Positions 36,744 through 46,569 of a DNA stretch of 56,631 nucleotides are shown here, one piece after another (the stretch's first letter is position 1; every line of letters begins with the position of its first letter). Where the stretch lies: positions 1 to 56,631 of the forward strand of contig JAMPAL010000008.1 in assembly GCA_023667245.1 (NCBI GenBank), read 5' to 3'. The notes beneath the pieces are model-generated. The model was not told where the DNA came from and did not search any database. It saw nothing but the letters and a program-made list of their open reading frames with translations. A program made the translations under genes and the position numbers. The DNA comes from Anaeroplasma bactoclasticum (GTDB taxonomy: Bacteria > Bacillota_I > Bacilli_A > ML615J-28 > CAG-313).

Positions 36744-36752
36744 ATTAACGGT

Positions 36753-39236
36753 TTATTTATCTCTATCATTGATTACATTTACTATTTTTTGCGACATAAT
36801 CTTAAATAAAGGTATGCTAGTTGATATAGCAGTGATTAAGATTACAAAAGCAAGTAGATAAATTGGGGTACGATAGGTCATAGTATATAATGAAAGTTGA
36901 ATTTCACCTAAGGCATCAGTTATACCAGTTCCAAAATATTGAATAGCATAATGGGCAAGCGGTATGGAAATACAATAAGCGAGCAAATTAATAAATAACA
37001 TTTGTATGATAAAGATAGTAGATACTTGTTTTCCATTTAAACCGATAGAACGCATAATTCCAATTTCTTTTTTGGAATCAACGATTTCAATTGAAATAAC
37101 TGTCCACATAATACCAATTGTCATGATTGTAAAAACAATCAATCCTCCTGTTGATGCAAACTCAATCAAAGGGTCTACGTTATAACTTTCAATTTGATCT
37201 TTATAAAGAAAAATATCAATGACAAAATGATAATCATTATTATAAACTTGTTTAAATTGTTTTAAAAATAGCTTAGGATCATCAGGTAGTTCAACAATGA
37301 TTCGTTCTTCATCATTTTTGACTTTAGACTCAAGGATGGTTTCACTATAATTGGCATAACCAGTTGAGTGAACGAGAAAATCGTTTCCACTTGTAAAACC
37401 AACAATTTTAAAATTAGCAGAAGCAAATAATTCTACTCCTCCTGATTCTGTTTCAAATTCATTGTATTTTGTGAGCACAGGAATATAAGTACCTGGATTG
37501 ATAAAGTTGGTTGTCAAGTAATTATATTTCCAATTATTATCATAAGATTGATATCGCCAATCAGTAATGTGTAATACATCTTTTGCCAAAGAGAAAGGAA
37601 GAACAATCTCATCGGCATTTTGTGGTGCAGTACCGACCAAAATAGGTTGATTATGATAAGACATTAGATTAGAATCAATTAACTCATATTGGTTAATTGA
37701 AACTTTAGTATTTTGAAAAGCTGTATTCAAAATATAGTCATAGTAATTGTTGCCAACTACAATGGAATTCATCATCAAGTAATCATATTCAAATCCTTGG
37801 AAGTCTTTATCGTAAGGATCAATCTCATAAGAAAGGCTTAAACGATTTAGATGAATCCAATCTTTGTAATTACTCTCAATCACACCAACAATTTTAAAAT
37901 CAATATCATATCCTAAATCAATTTGTTTATTTAATACATCATATATTTGCGCGTTTTTATCGAATATACCAAAATGTTTAAAAGCATCTAGAAGAAAATC
38001 AGTAATTAAGATTTCTGCTTCACTGCTATCAGGTAGCCTTCCTGCAATGAGTTTATAGGAATTGCTAGAATCAAAAAGGATAATGGTATCAATTTTTCCT
38101 GAATAAAGAAAATTCGCTTTTTCAATCAAATACTTAGCGTAATTTATGGATACTTTTTGATATTTATGGATGATCAAGTTTGGCGAAAATTGTTTGATGA
38201 TAGCGTAAGAATTATCCATTAAATTCCCTTTTTCGTATTTACTATAAAAATCATTAGCAGTAGTAGTCTGACTAGGTCGGTATTGATAAATATCAGTATA
38301 ATGGTTATTGTTATTTACCATAGTATAGGCATTTTGATACAATTTATCTCCATTTAACTCAATAGCAAATGCTAAAAAAGCAAGACTAATAGAAGCGATA
38401 ATCATAATTAATAAATATCTAAATTTCTTTTTCCATATATTTTTAAAGGCAATCCGATGAATGGTAGCTAGAGGCACTTTCGAGTTTTCTAAATACAATT
38501 TTCGATCTGACTTGAGTGGTGATGTTATAGAAAGAGAGTTAGAAGAAGTTAAAATGTTAGGTTGTTCTTCATTACAAAGATCAATATTTGCGGTGTCAAT
38601 TCTTAAAATATCGTCTCCATACAATTGTGCTGATTCATCGTCGTGGGTAACAATGATAATCAAGCGGTCTTGAGATAATTTTTTGAAAAGATGGAATATT
38701 TTAGCACTTGTTTCACTATCTAAATTTCCTGTTGGTTCATCCGCAATAATCAAACTAGGATCTTTTACGAGTGCTCTGGCTATGGCAATGCGTTGTTTTT
38801 GTCCACCGGACAATTGGGATACTTTTCTTTTTTCCAATCCATCTAATTCGACATCATGAATAATTTGCTTTGTTTTTTGTTTGATTTCTTTTTTCTTATA
38901 CCCTTGAATTTCTAGAGATAAACTGATGTTTTGTGATAAATTTAAGTCTTTTAAAATATTGTACTCTTGAAAGACAAATCCCAGATAACTGTTTAAGTAG
39001 TTATTCTTTTCTTTTTTAGATAGACTTGATAATTGTCTATTTTCAATCCAAATTTCTCCACTATCAGGTGTGTCTAATCCACCTAACAAATTCAGTAAAG
39101 TCGATTTACCAGAACCACTAGGACCTAGGATAAAAACCAAACCAGTATTTGGAAAAGTATAATTTAAATTATTAATTACATGGATTTTATCATTTCCAGA
39201 TTGGTAGTATTTATTTACATTGACAAGTTTAATCAT
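36753..39236 (-). CDS. ABC transporter, ATPase fused to FtsX/MacB-type permease (second subunit)
   Basis: 827 residues. The N-terminal ATPase of the LolD/MacB type has Walker [11 protein letters not shown]-loop VFQEYN, signature LSGGQKQR and Walker [13 protein letters not shown] with the H-loop VTHDD. It is fused to a permease with one membrane segment at about 272-292, an extracytoplasmic domain of about 390 residues, and three C-terminal segments (FtsX-like, [20 protein letters not shown] then [11 protein letters not shown]). Type VII ABC proteins of this form act on lipoproteins, peptides or the envelope by mechanotransmission instead of import. It lies 9 bases after a paralogous gene; the two probably form a heterodimer (inference). 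Confidence 0.88.
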   Translation of the reverse strand: MIKLVNVNKYYQSGNDKIHVINNLNYTFPNTGLVFILGPSGSGKSTLLNLLGGLDTPDSGEIWIENRQLSSLSKKEKNNYLNSYLGFVFQEYNILKDLNLSQNISLSLEIQGYKKKEIKQKTKQIIHDVELDGLEKRKVSQLSGGQKQRIAIARALVKDPSLIIADEPTGNLDSETSAKIFHLFKKLSQDRLIIIVTHDDESAQLYGDDILRIDTANIDLCNEEQPNILTSSNSLSITSPLKSDRKLYLENSKVPLATIHRIAFKNIWKKKFRYLLIMIIASISLAFLAFAIELNGDKLYQNAYTMVNNNNHYTDIYQYRPSQTTTANDFYSKYEKGNLMDNSYAIIKQFSPNLIIHKYQKVSINYAKYLIEKANFLYSGKIDTIILFDSSNSYKLIAGRLPDSSEAEILITDFLLDAFKHFGIFDKNAQIYDVLNKQIDLGYDIDFKIVGVIESNYKDWIHLNRLSLSYEIDPYDKDFQGFEYDYLMMNSIVVGNNYYDYILNTAFQNTKVSINQYELIDSNLMSYHNQPILVGTAPQNADEIVLPFSLAKDVLHITDWRYQSYDNNWKYNYLTTNFINPGTYIPVLTKYNEFETESGGVELFASANFKIVGFTSGNDFLVHSTGYANYSETILESKVKNDEERIIVELPDDPKLFLKQFKQVYNNDYHFVIDIFLYKDQIESYNVDPLIEFASTGGLIVFTIMTIGIMWTVISIEIVDSKKEIGIMRSIGLNGKQVSTIFIIQMLFINLLAYCISIPLAHYAIQYFGTGITDALGEIQLSLYTMTYRTPIYLLAFVILITAISTSIPLFKIMSQKIVNVINDRDK

Positions 39237-39245
39237 ATTGACCTC

Positions 39246-41789
39246 CTAAGAAACTTTGATGACATCAATTGGCTTTTTCCGACTTAAATTGAGAAGAGGA
39301 ATAGCAATTGTAGCAAATGGTGCTAAGAATGCAATAATCAAGGAAATCATTAATCCATTTCCAGTCATTTTAAATATACTAAAATCAATTGGAGCAAGAC
39401 TTACAGCGAATCTCTCTTGTATAAGTGTAGATGCAGTTTCACTTAGAGATAAGTCTAATAGCTTTAAGAAAATAGTTGAACCAATTGATGATAAAATGAA
39501 TGCAATTACACTGACAATGAGGATTTGAAATAGATAAATACAAGCAATTTTAAAGCCATTCATGCCTAGTGACATATAAATACCAATATCTTTTTGGCTA
39601 TTTTTAATAGTGACAACAACAAAGTTAAAAATCATCAAAATACTAAATAAACATAATGAGAAAAATAATCCCAAAAATAAAAGAAGATTGCTATCAATAA
39701 ATTCATTTACAACTTGCAATTTTACAAATGATAAATTATCGATTACAATATTATTCTCTTTTAAAACCCGATATAACTTTAAGTTGGTATCTTTATTGTC
39801 AGTCATTTGGATAGTCATTAGACCGCCATAATTTTTTGATGTATTATCATAGTCAGAATAGGAAGTTTTTAAATAATTGTAATATAAATTCGTTTCTGTT
39901 TGGTCACAAAAATAAATGGTAGGTTGTTCATCCTCGTAGATACCGACGATTCTACAACTAAAATTAGACATAATTCTTCGGTAAGCATAAAACGCAAAAA
40001 CACCTTGTGTATTTGTTGCTGGGTCAATCAGTGCATCAACTGGATTTAAATCACTTCTGTTGAAAACAACTTCGTCTACTGTCATACCAAGAAATTGTTC
40101 AAGAAAACCGGTTGAAATAGCAATTTGTTCTAATTCCTCTTTATTTGCGGGCTTTCTAGGTTTATTTCCTTTTATAAGTAGAGCGTCTAAATTGGATTGA
40201 TAAGCTTGGCATTTTATATTTTCAATCTTGCTTGTATTGCCAAAGGCTCTTAAAATGAAGTCATCATACGTATACTTGATATTTTGTGTGGAAATAAACT
40301 GTTCACCATCTACAACATCAATATAATATCCAGTTGAAAAAAATAAAGTATTGTAAAAGGACAAATTATCACAAAAACTAGCATAGACATTTGGATTGTC
40401 AAAATCTTGATTTTTGAATTCTGAAAAACTAGTTTGAATAATACCATCTATATAAATAGGATAAGTAAAGGCATCACAAACAAGGGATTTATTAGAAAAA
40501 TAATCGCCAATAGGTTCGTTTTGATAGGGTGCATCAAAATAATGATTTTGAATCAAGCATTCAGCGACATAGTCAGTAATATAACATGCAATTTTAATAT
40601 TTGAATCTGTATTGAGCACGTCAATAATTTCGTAATCTTTAGTTAAATCATTGAGATTATCCATAATGATAATATGTTCAATAGAAGAGCGGTATATAAA
40701 ATCTAAACTTTCAGTTAAGTGACGATCAATTGCAAAATCGAAAGGAATTGTCTTATAAATGCGAAATCCATCGTTTGTAGAAGTAATCATCTTTTCATAA
40801 TTAAGCGTATCAATTTGGAAAAAACCAGCTTGAACAGTTTGATTGTAAAGGGTTTTTTGATCACTAATTGTAATGTATTGATTGTGCTCATTTAATTGAT
40901 AATCCACGTATTGTGCAGTAGAGTCAGAAAAATATAAATTAATTGTTGTCGATGCAAATACAAGCGATATTGTAAAGAAGAGAACAACAACAATAAAGCG
41001 GAATAAATTTTGCTTTAAACTTTTCATAGATAAAATAAATGACGTCTTAAAGGAAGGTTGGACAGGACTAACTTGAGATAACTGATGACAAGAAGGGGTA
41101 GAAGATGATAATTCCTTCAATTTTAAGTTTTCAATTACTTCCCCATCTTTCAATGTAATTTTAATATCTCCATATTCCTCAGACAATGTTCTATCATGTG
41201 TAACAATCACCACAAGATGATCTTTTGATAAATCTTTTAAAATAGCTAAAACAATATCACGATTTTTTTTGTCCAAGTTTCCGGTAGGTTCATCCGCAAT
41301 AATCACATGAGGATCTTTTACAATTGCTCTTGCAATGGCGACCCGTTGGCGCTCGCCACCAGAGAGTTGATTCATTTTTCGTTTTTCTTTTCCTTTTAGA
41401 CCTACCTTTTCAATTGTATCTAATATCAATTGATGGTTTTCTTTAATAGGTTTATTTTGTAACTGTAGACTTAATGCAATATTTTCATAAACTGTTAGAT
41501 TTTTAATAACATTGAATTCCTGAAAAATAAAACCAATATAAGAATTACGATAGGCATTAAAATCTTTTCTCGAAAAATCCTTTGTATTTAATCCATCGAT
41601 AATCAATTCACCAGAATCATAGGTATCTATCCCGCCTATGATATTGAGTAAAGTTGATTTACCAGATCCACTTTTACCAACAATAAAGACTAATCCTTTT
41701 TCTGGTAGTTCTAAATTAATGTTTTTTAAGGCGTGGAATTGCTCGCCCCCTGAATAATAATATTTATTAAGATTATGTATAGAAATCAT
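39246..41789 (-). CDS. ABC transporter, ATPase fused to FtsX/MacB-type permease (first subunit)
   Basis: 847 residues with the same layout as its downstream neighbour: Walker A GKSGSGKST, signature LSGGERQR, Walker [13 protein letters not shown], a membrane segment at about 270-292, an extracytoplasmic domain of about 400 residues and three C-terminal segments with DIGIYMSLGMNG. The ATPase halves are clearly related while the extracytoplasmic domains look strongly diverged, which fits two non-equivalent subunits of one complex. It follows a WG-repeat lipoprotein gene by 9 bases. Substrate unknown. Confidence 0.88.
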   Translation of the reverse strand: MISIHNLNKYYYSGGEQFHALKNINLELPEKGLVFIVGKSGSGKSTLLNIIGGIDTYDSGELIIDGLNTKDFSRKDFNAYRNSYIGFIFQEFNVIKNLTVYENIALSLQLQNKPIKENHQLILDTIEKVGLKGKEKRKMNQLSGGERQRVAIARAIVKDPHVIIADEPTGNLDKKNRDIVLAILKDLSKDHLVVIVTHDRTLSEEYGDIKITLKDGEVIENLKLKELSSSTPSCHQLSQVSPVQPSFKTSFILSMKSLKQNLFRFIVVVLFFTISLVFASTTINLYFSDSTAQYVDYQLNEHNQYITISDQKTLYNQTVQAGFFQIDTLNYEKMITSTNDGFRIYKTIPFDFAIDRHLTESLDFIYRSSIEHIIIMDNLNDLTKDYEIIDVLNTDSNIKIACYITDYVAECLIQNHYFDAPYQNEPIGDYFSNKSLVCDAFTYPIYIDGIIQTSFSEFKNQDFDNPNVYASFCDNLSFYNTLFFSTGYYIDVVDGEQFISTQNIKYTYDDFILRAFGNTSKIENIKCQAYQSNLDALLIKGNKPRKPANKEELEQIAISTGFLEQFLGMTVDEVVFNRSDLNPVDALIDPATNTQGVFAFYAYRRIMSNFSCRIVGIYEDEQPTIYFCDQTETNLYYNYLKTSYSDYDNTSKNYGGLMTIQMTDNKDTNLKLYRVLKENNIVIDNLSFVKLQVVNEFIDSNLLLFLGLFFSLCLFSILMIFNFVVVTIKNSQKDIGIYMSLGMNGFKIACIYLFQILIVSVIAFILSSIGSTIFLKLLDLSLSETASTLIQERFAVSLAPIDFSIFKMTGNGLMISLIIAFLAPFATIAIPLLNLSRKKPIDVIKVS

Positions 41790-41798
41790 CTTGCACCT

Positions 41799-43289
41799 CT
41801 AAAAAATAATATCGTCATATACTGGTGGAATAACATACTGTTTGATAAGTGTTTGTGAATTGTTTTCCGTATTGGTTTCAAATGAAAGCATGATTAAGCC
41901 ACATGAATCATAATATCCGCTAAATACTTGCGTTTTAGCAACATAGACATTATCTAAATATTGAGATTGCTTAAATGCTGTTTGACTATAAGGATATCGA
42001 GTATGATCCTTAACATAATTAGGTGTTTGGTTTCCAGCTGTATATTCATTGAGATAATCGTCAATCCATTCTGCATTTAAATCAAGTTGTAAATCTGCTT
42101 CCTTAAATGTGTAAGGATCTAATTCATGGATAGGATTATAAAAAATTTGTATATAAGATTTATAATAGGATAGAACGTAATAATTATCCATTTGGAACAA
42201 ATCTAAGTAATAGAAGCCTGCACCTGGACGTACATTATTGGTTCGGCTTAAAAAATAACTAAATATTTCTTCACCTGTTTGGTTGATGATTCGATAATTG
42301 TGATAAAAATCATCACTAGACACTGGTGTAGTACTGTATTGACGATCGCGATAGCAATACATTTTAGAAACGATGGCAACAGAATCTTTAAAATCATAGG
42401 CTTGAGAATAGACATAAGGTGTAATTTCGGTCTCACCACTTGTATTTAAACGACTACTCCCTAAATAGTTTCCCTCTGGGGAAATATATTTGTAACTCAT
42501 CGATTGAATGGTTGTACTTTCGCTTGTGCTAGGCGTAGAAACATTATTGATCCAGTAATAAACATCATATGGACCATAGTCACCAACTACAGCATATCCT
42601 TCTGAAAAATCTCCTGCGTAATCCCATTCTAAATCATAGAGACGCTTTCCTGTTTGATCAATATGCGTGTATTTAAACTGGCCATAGGTGTCTGTATACC
42701 CTACTACAGCATAGTCATTTTTAAATTTTCCACAGTATTCATAGGGGAAATAGTTTATTTCGTTGGTCTGTGCATCTTTAATATAGTATAAAAAATAAAA
42801 TGACTGGCTTTCTGCATCATACTTTAGATATCCTTGATGGGTGCCATCACCAACTACAAGCAAGTCGTTTGAAAAGGAACTAATAGAAGTATAACCTATA
42901 GGTAGTTCATACAAAGTATCATTATTTAAATCAATAATTTTGGTAATTCCGTCTCTTTTGACAATCGCTTTTCCCTCAGAAAAAGGGTAAGCCTCATTGT
43001 AAATCGGTTCAATTAGTACCTCACCAGTATTCTTGATATAACCAAAAAGATTGTCCTTTTTTACAATCAGGATATCATCAAAGTAAGGAACAATATAGTC
43101 GTATTCCTCTAGACTAAAGCATTGCAATCTTGTATTTATAATATAAGGAATATTTTTTTTATATACAATGGCAATTGGATTGTCCAAGTAATTGGCTTTA
43201 TGGACAGTACAGCTAAACAATGTCCAAAAATAAGTGAATAAAATAAGAATGAATAATAAATGATTAATCAGTATTTTTTTTGAATGCAT
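41799..43289 (-). CDS. WG-repeat lipoprotein, first gene of the double-ABC operon
   Basis: 496 residues. The signal peptide ends in a lipobox-like LFSC (Cys27), so it is probably anchored outside the membrane. The body holds several WG-type beta repeats: DNLFGYIKNTGEVLIEPIYN with PFSEGKAIV, later YAGDFSEGYAVVG and SQAYDFKDSVAIV. The C-terminal 130 residues do not show the repeat. Start ATG at 43289 follows GGAGG-like GAGGTGG. It leads an operon with two ATPase-permease fusions, so it is a candidate sensor or substrate-binding partner of that complex (inference). No database family with this exact partnership is known to me. Confidence 0.82.
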   Translation of the reverse strand: MHSKKILINHLLFILILFTYFWTLFSCTVHKANYLDNPIAIVYKKNIPYIINTRLQCFSLEEYDYIVPYFDDILIVKKDNLFGYIKNTGEVLIEPIYNEAYPFSEGKAIVKRDGITKIIDLNNDTLYELPIGYTSISSFSNDLLVVGDGTHQGYLKYDAESQSFYFLYYIKDAQTNEINYFPYEYCGKFKNDYAVVGYTDTYGQFKYTHIDQTGKRLYDLEWDYAGDFSEGYAVVGDYGPYDVYYWINNVSTPSTSESTTIQSMSYKYISPEGNYLGSSRLNTSGETEITPYVYSQAYDFKDSVAIVSKMYCYRDRQYSTTPVSSDDFYHNYRIINQTGEEIFSYFLSRTNNVRPGAGFYYLDLFQMDNYYVLSYYKSYIQIFYNPIHELDPYTFKEADLQLDLNAEWIDDYLNEYTAGNQTPNYVKDHTRYPYSQTAFKQSQYLDNVYVAKTQVFSGYYDSCGLIMLSFETNTENNSQTLIKQYVIPPVYDDIIF

Positions 43290-43307
43290 AATCCACCTCT
43301 CTATCTT

Positions 43308-43336
43308 ATTATATCAAAAAAAGTGTTTTTCTTCAA
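43308..43336 (-). promoter_or_regulatory. Promoter of the WG-lipoprotein/ABC operon
   Basis: On the minus strand TTGAAG (43331-43336) and TATAAT (43308-43313) with a 17-base spacer and extended -10 (TGATATAAT). Confidence 0.8.
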
Positions 43337-43429
43337 TGTAAAGGCTTTCGATTCGGGTATGTATAGGTATAAGGGACTTATTTCTTTACTTTTTAGTCAA
43401 AATATGATAAAATAAATTGAGGTGATGAT

Positions 43430-43753
43430 ATGAAACTGATGTTAATCATTATTAGCAATGATGACGTGCAAGGGGTAACCAATGCACTTTTAAAAGAAAA
43501 ATTTTTCTTCACAAAATTATCAACAACAGGAGGGCTTTTGCCAAGTGGGAATACAACACTACTTGTGGGGTTAGATGAAAGTAAGATAGACGATGTAAAA
43601 GAGATTATTAACACATATTCTAAAACACGGAAGAAGAAAGTAGCATCAGGAGAACCTGGCGATTTTACTGTATTTTCCAATTTTCCAGCAAGCGTAAAAA
43701 TTAATGGTGCTACCATTTTTGTTTTGGATGTTGAAAGTTATTATAAATTATAA
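43430..43753 (+). CDS. darA: PII-like cyclic-di-AMP receptor (DarA/PstA/CdaR family)
   Basis: A trimeric PII-like signal protein binding cyclic-di-AMP, found in Firmicutes. 107 residues. FTKLSTTGGLLPSGNTTLLV is the family's nucleotide-binding region, close to the STGGFLRKGNTT form of B. subtilis DarA. The N-terminal strand MKLMLIIISNDDVQGV also fits. A GAGGTGAT ribosome site lies at 43419-43426. In many Firmicutes this gene is near tmk/holB; here it stands alone between the ABC operon and an EF-G paralogue. A diadenylate cyclase is not in the window. Confidence 0.93.
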   Translation: MKLMLIIISNDDVQGVTNALLKEKFFFTKLSTTGGLLPSGNTTLLVGLDESKIDDVKEIINTYSKTRKKKVASGEPGDFTVFSNFPASVKINGATIFVLDVESYYKL

Positions 43754-43758
43754 AGCGT

Positions 43759-43786
43759 AGAATTCGAAAGAATTCTCTTTTTTTTA
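43759..43786 (+). terminator. Terminator of darA
   Basis: AGAATTC and GAATTCT form a stem closed by a GAAA tetraloop, followed by a run of nine T. Confidence 0.85.
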
Positions 43787-43793
43787 CACAAAA

Positions 43794-43827
43794 TGAACAC
43801 GCTTTCATTAAAATGTATGCGCTTTCA
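43794..43827 (+). promoter_or_regulatory. Two tandem cre-like (CcpA) operators upstream of the EF-G paralogue
   Basis: TGAACACGCTTTCA (43794-43807) and TGTATGCGCTTTCA (43814-43827) each match the cre consensus TGWAANCGNTNWCA at 13 of 14 positions, the mismatch being at position 5 in both. Their starts are exactly 20 bases apart, about two helical turns. They end about 18 bases before the -35 box. Confidence 0.6.
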
Positions 43828-43845
43828 AAAAAATTATTTATTTAA

Positions 43846-43874
43846 TTGAAAATATTCAATATCTAGTATATAAT
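43846..43874 (+). promoter_or_regulatory. Promoter of the EF-G paralogue
   Basis: TTGAAA at 43846-43851 and TATAAT at 43869-43874, spacer 17. Confidence 0.8.
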
Positions 43875-43929
43875 ACTAATGTCACTGCTACAAAAACGAG
43901 AATTGGATGGCATAAGGAGGAGTTTACAT

Positions 43930-45990
43930 ATGAAAATCTATTCAACTGAAAAAATAAGGAATGTGGCTGTTTTGGGGCATATGGGCTCAGGAAAAACAAG
44001 TCTTTGTGAGTCGATGTTGTATCTTACGAAAGCAATTTCTAAAAAGGGAGAGGTAGAAAAAAAGAATACTGTATCAGATTATTTGCAAGAAGAACAAGCA
44101 CGACAAACGTCATTATCTACAGCTATTATTCCAGTAGAATGGAAAAACTATAAAATTAATTTTTTAGATACTCCAGGATCAGAAGAATTTGTGGGCGAAA
44201 TTACACAAGATTTGGCTGTAGTGAAGGGGGCTGTTGTAGTTATTGATGCCCAAAAAGGCATTGAGGTGGGAACAGAGAGAGTATGGGATGAACTTCGAAC
44301 AAGACATACACCAACCCTTTTATTTATTAACAAAATGGATAAAGAAAATGTAAAATTTGAAAAAGTAATTCAAAATGTAATAGATGGGGTTGGACCTAAA
44401 GCGGTGCCTTTTGTGATTCCATTAGGTACAGAAAATGATTATCAAGGCTATATTGATATCATTGAAAAAAAGGCGTATATGGGACAAGAGGAAATTGAAA
44501 CAGCTATTCCAGATACTTATATGAATCAAGTGGATGAACTCTACGATCATTTTGTTGAAATCGTTGCTGGCGAAAGTGAAGAGATGCTTGAAAAATATTT
44601 TAGTGGTGAAACTTTAACAAATGAAGAGATCATTGAAGGATTGCGAAAGGCCCTTTTAAATTGTGATATATTTCCAGTTTTAATTGGTTGTGCCAGTAAA
44701 AATATGGGGCTAAGGGGACTTTTGCAAAAAATTTGCAATTATTTACCTTCGCCCCAGGATTTAAAGCCTTCAAAGGGGTTTAATCCCAAAACACATGAAT
44801 TGATATTACGAGATACAGTGGATGTAGAACCATTTTCTGCCTACGTATTTAAAACAATAGTGGATCCCTTTTTAGGAACGATTAATTTCTTTAAAGTATG
44901 TTCAGGTACTACCCAAGGTTTAACAGAGATTTATGTACCTAATACAGATCAAATGGCAAAAGTGGGCGTGATTTCTTGCATTATGGGAAAAACGCAAATT
45001 CCAATCGAAAATTTACACGCAGGAGATATTGGTGTATTGACCAAATCAGGGGATATTCAAACCGGACAAACACTGTGTACAAAAAAAGAAGCGATAATGT
45101 ATCCACCAATGGAAATGCCTACACCAGTAATTTATATTGCAATCCAAGCCAAGACAAAGCAAGATGAAGACAAGATATCATCAGCCTTGCAAAAACTAAA
45201 TTTGGAAGACCCAACATTTGAAATTAGACGAAACCCTGAAACAGCACAATTATTAATTGGTGGTCAAGGTATGACACATATAGGCTATATCTTAGAAAAA
45301 ATGAAAAATATGTTTAAAGTAGATGTGACTACTTCTGACCAAAAAATTGTATATCGTGAAACAATTCGCAAGATGGGTTCAGCTCAAGGAAGACACAAGA
45401 AACAGTCTGGTGGAGCTGGACAATTTGGTGATGTTTGGATTCGATTTGAACCACTAGCAGATAAAGATTTTGAATTTGCATCAGAAGTCGTAGGAGGTGC
45501 TGTGCCTAAGAATTTTTTCCCCGCAGTAGAAAAAGGATTAATCGAAACACTAGAGCATGGTCCAATAGCGGGATTTCCAGTAATTGGTGTAAGAGCAGTA
45601 TTATATGATGGTTCTTATCATCCCGTTGATTCAAATGAAATTTCCTTTAAAATAGCTGCGGCACTTTCATTTAAAGAGGCATGCAAAGTCATCAAACCAA
45701 CTATTTTAGAACCTGTTATGGAGGTTGTCATTACAGTAAAGGATGAATTTGTAGGGGATGTTATGGGGGATATCCCACAAAGAAGGGGATCAGTAGTAGG
45801 TATGGAGCCAACTGAATTAGGAAGAACTGCAATTACCGCATATATTCCAGAGGCAGAGATTATCAATTATTCTATTGACTTAAAGGCAATGACGCAAGGA
45901 AGCGGCAAATTTACACGTAAATTTGCGCGCTATGATGATGTTCCAAGTCAATTGGTAGAAAAAATAGTAGCAGAATATAAAAAGAACTAA
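43930..45990 (+). CDS. Elongation factor G-like translational GTPase (FusA2 type)
   Basis: 686 residues, EF-G length with domains I-V. GTPase motifs: P-loop GHMGSGKTS, G2 region ARQTSLSTAI, DTPGSEEFVGE and NKMD. Canonical EF-G has AHIDAGKTT and DTPGHVDF, so this is a divergent paralogue like the FusA2/EF-G2 group and not the housekeeping factor (whose gene normally sits with rpsL-rpsG). C-terminal motifs such as KQSGGAGQFGDVWIRFEP and GDVMGDIPQRRG are well kept. ATG 43930 follows TAAGGAGG; the open frame starts at 43879 without an RBS. Role in translation elongation, recycling or stress is not known from sequence. Confidence 0.88.
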   Translation: MKIYSTEKIRNVAVLGHMGSGKTSLCESMLYLTKAISKKGEVEKKNTVSDYLQEEQARQTSLSTAIIPVEWKNYKINFLDTPGSEEFVGEITQDLAVVKGAVVVIDAQKGIEVGTERVWDELRTRHTPTLLFINKMDKENVKFEKVIQNVIDGVGPKAVPFVIPLGTENDYQGYIDIIEKKAYMGQEEIETAIPDTYMNQVDELYDHFVEIVAGESEEMLEKYFSGETLTNEEIIEGLRKALLNCDIFPVLIGCASKNMGLRGLLQKICNYLPSPQDLKPSKGFNPKTHELILRDTVDVEPFSAYVFKTIVDPFLGTINFFKVCSGTTQGLTEIYVPNTDQMAKVGVISCIMGKTQIPIENLHAGDIGVLTKSGDIQTGQTLCTKKEAIMYPPMEMPTPVIYIAIQAKTKQDEDKISSALQKLNLEDPTFEIRRNPETAQLLIGGQGMTHIGYILEKMKNMFKVDVTTSDQKIVYRETIRKMGSAQGRHKKQSGGAGQFGDVWIRFEPLADKDFEFASEVVGGAVPKNFFPAVEKGLIETLEHGPIAGFPVIGVRAVLYDGSYHPVDSNEISFKIAAALSFKEACKVIKPTILEPVMEVVITVKDEFVGDVMGDIPQRRGSVVGMEPTELGRTAITAYIPEAEIINYSIDLKAMTQGSGKFTRKFARYDDVPSQLVEKIVAEYKKN

Positions 45991-45994
45991 TCGT

Positions 45995-46030
45995 AAAAAG
46001 GTATGATTTCAAGTGAAATCATACCTTTTT
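45995..46030. terminator. Bidirectional terminator between the EF-G paralogue and nudF
   Basis: AAAAAGGTATGATTTC pairs with its complement around an AAGT loop, with A and T tracts on either side. Confidence 0.88.
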
Positions 46031-46569
46031 TATAAATTCTTTTTTTGTTGCCATAAAGTAAATAAGGAAAGACCAAGAGCTGTTTTTCCATCTAAAGTCT
46101 GATTTTGGGATAAAAAAGTAGGAATAGAAGAAAAAGATAATCTTGTCAGCTCAATAAATTCATCCTCGTCTTCAGGTAACTTACTTTCATATAAATCAGT
46201 TGCAAGATAAATGAAAGTTTCCTCATCAGTAAATCCACAAGAAGGATAAAAAGAACAAAGTAGTTCCATATGCTTTGCATCATAACCCGTTTCTTCTTGT
46301 AGTTCACGATGGGCACAAATTAAAGCATCTTCACCATTTTCTAATAAACCAGCAGGAATTTCTAGCATATTTTTTCCAATAGCTGTTCGAAATTGTTTAA
46401 CCATCAAAATATGGTCTCCGTCAAAAGCTACAATGGCTACGGCTTTTTGATGATGAACAATTTCACGCTTTGCAATTTTCCCGTTAGGCAATAAGACATC
46501 TCGTAATACAAGCTGGATAATTTTGCCATCAAAGATTACTTTTTCAGATATGTTTTTTTCTGTATACAT
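46030..46569 (-). CDS. nudF: ADP-ribose pyrophosphatase (Nudix hydrolase, NudF type)
   Basis: Hydrolyses ADP-ribose to AMP and ribose-5-phosphate. 179 residues. The Nudix box is complete: GLLENGEDALICAHRELQEE then TGY (G-x5-E-x7-REUxEExGU). LEIPAG before the box and SCGFTDEE after it are typical of ADP-ribose pyrophosphatases. ATG 46569 lies 7 bases after GGAG; the frame is open upstream inside the neighbouring gene. Its first 26 bases overlap the end of the PuuD-like gene, with which it is co-transcribed. Confidence 0.9.
   Translation of the reverse strand: MYTEKNISEKVIFDGKIIQLVLRDVLLPNGKIAKREIVHHQKAVAIVAFDGDHILMVKQFRTAIGKNMLEIPAGLLENGEDALICAHRELQEETGYDAKHMELLCSFYPSCGFTDEETFIYLATDLYESKLPEDEDEFIELTRLSFSSIPTFLSQNQTLDGKTALGLSLFTLWQQKKNL

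Noticed and set aside
43393-43716. Minus-strand 107-codon open frame opposite darA
   Set aside because: It covers almost the same span as darA, whose sequence matches the family clearly; no RBS on the minus strand.
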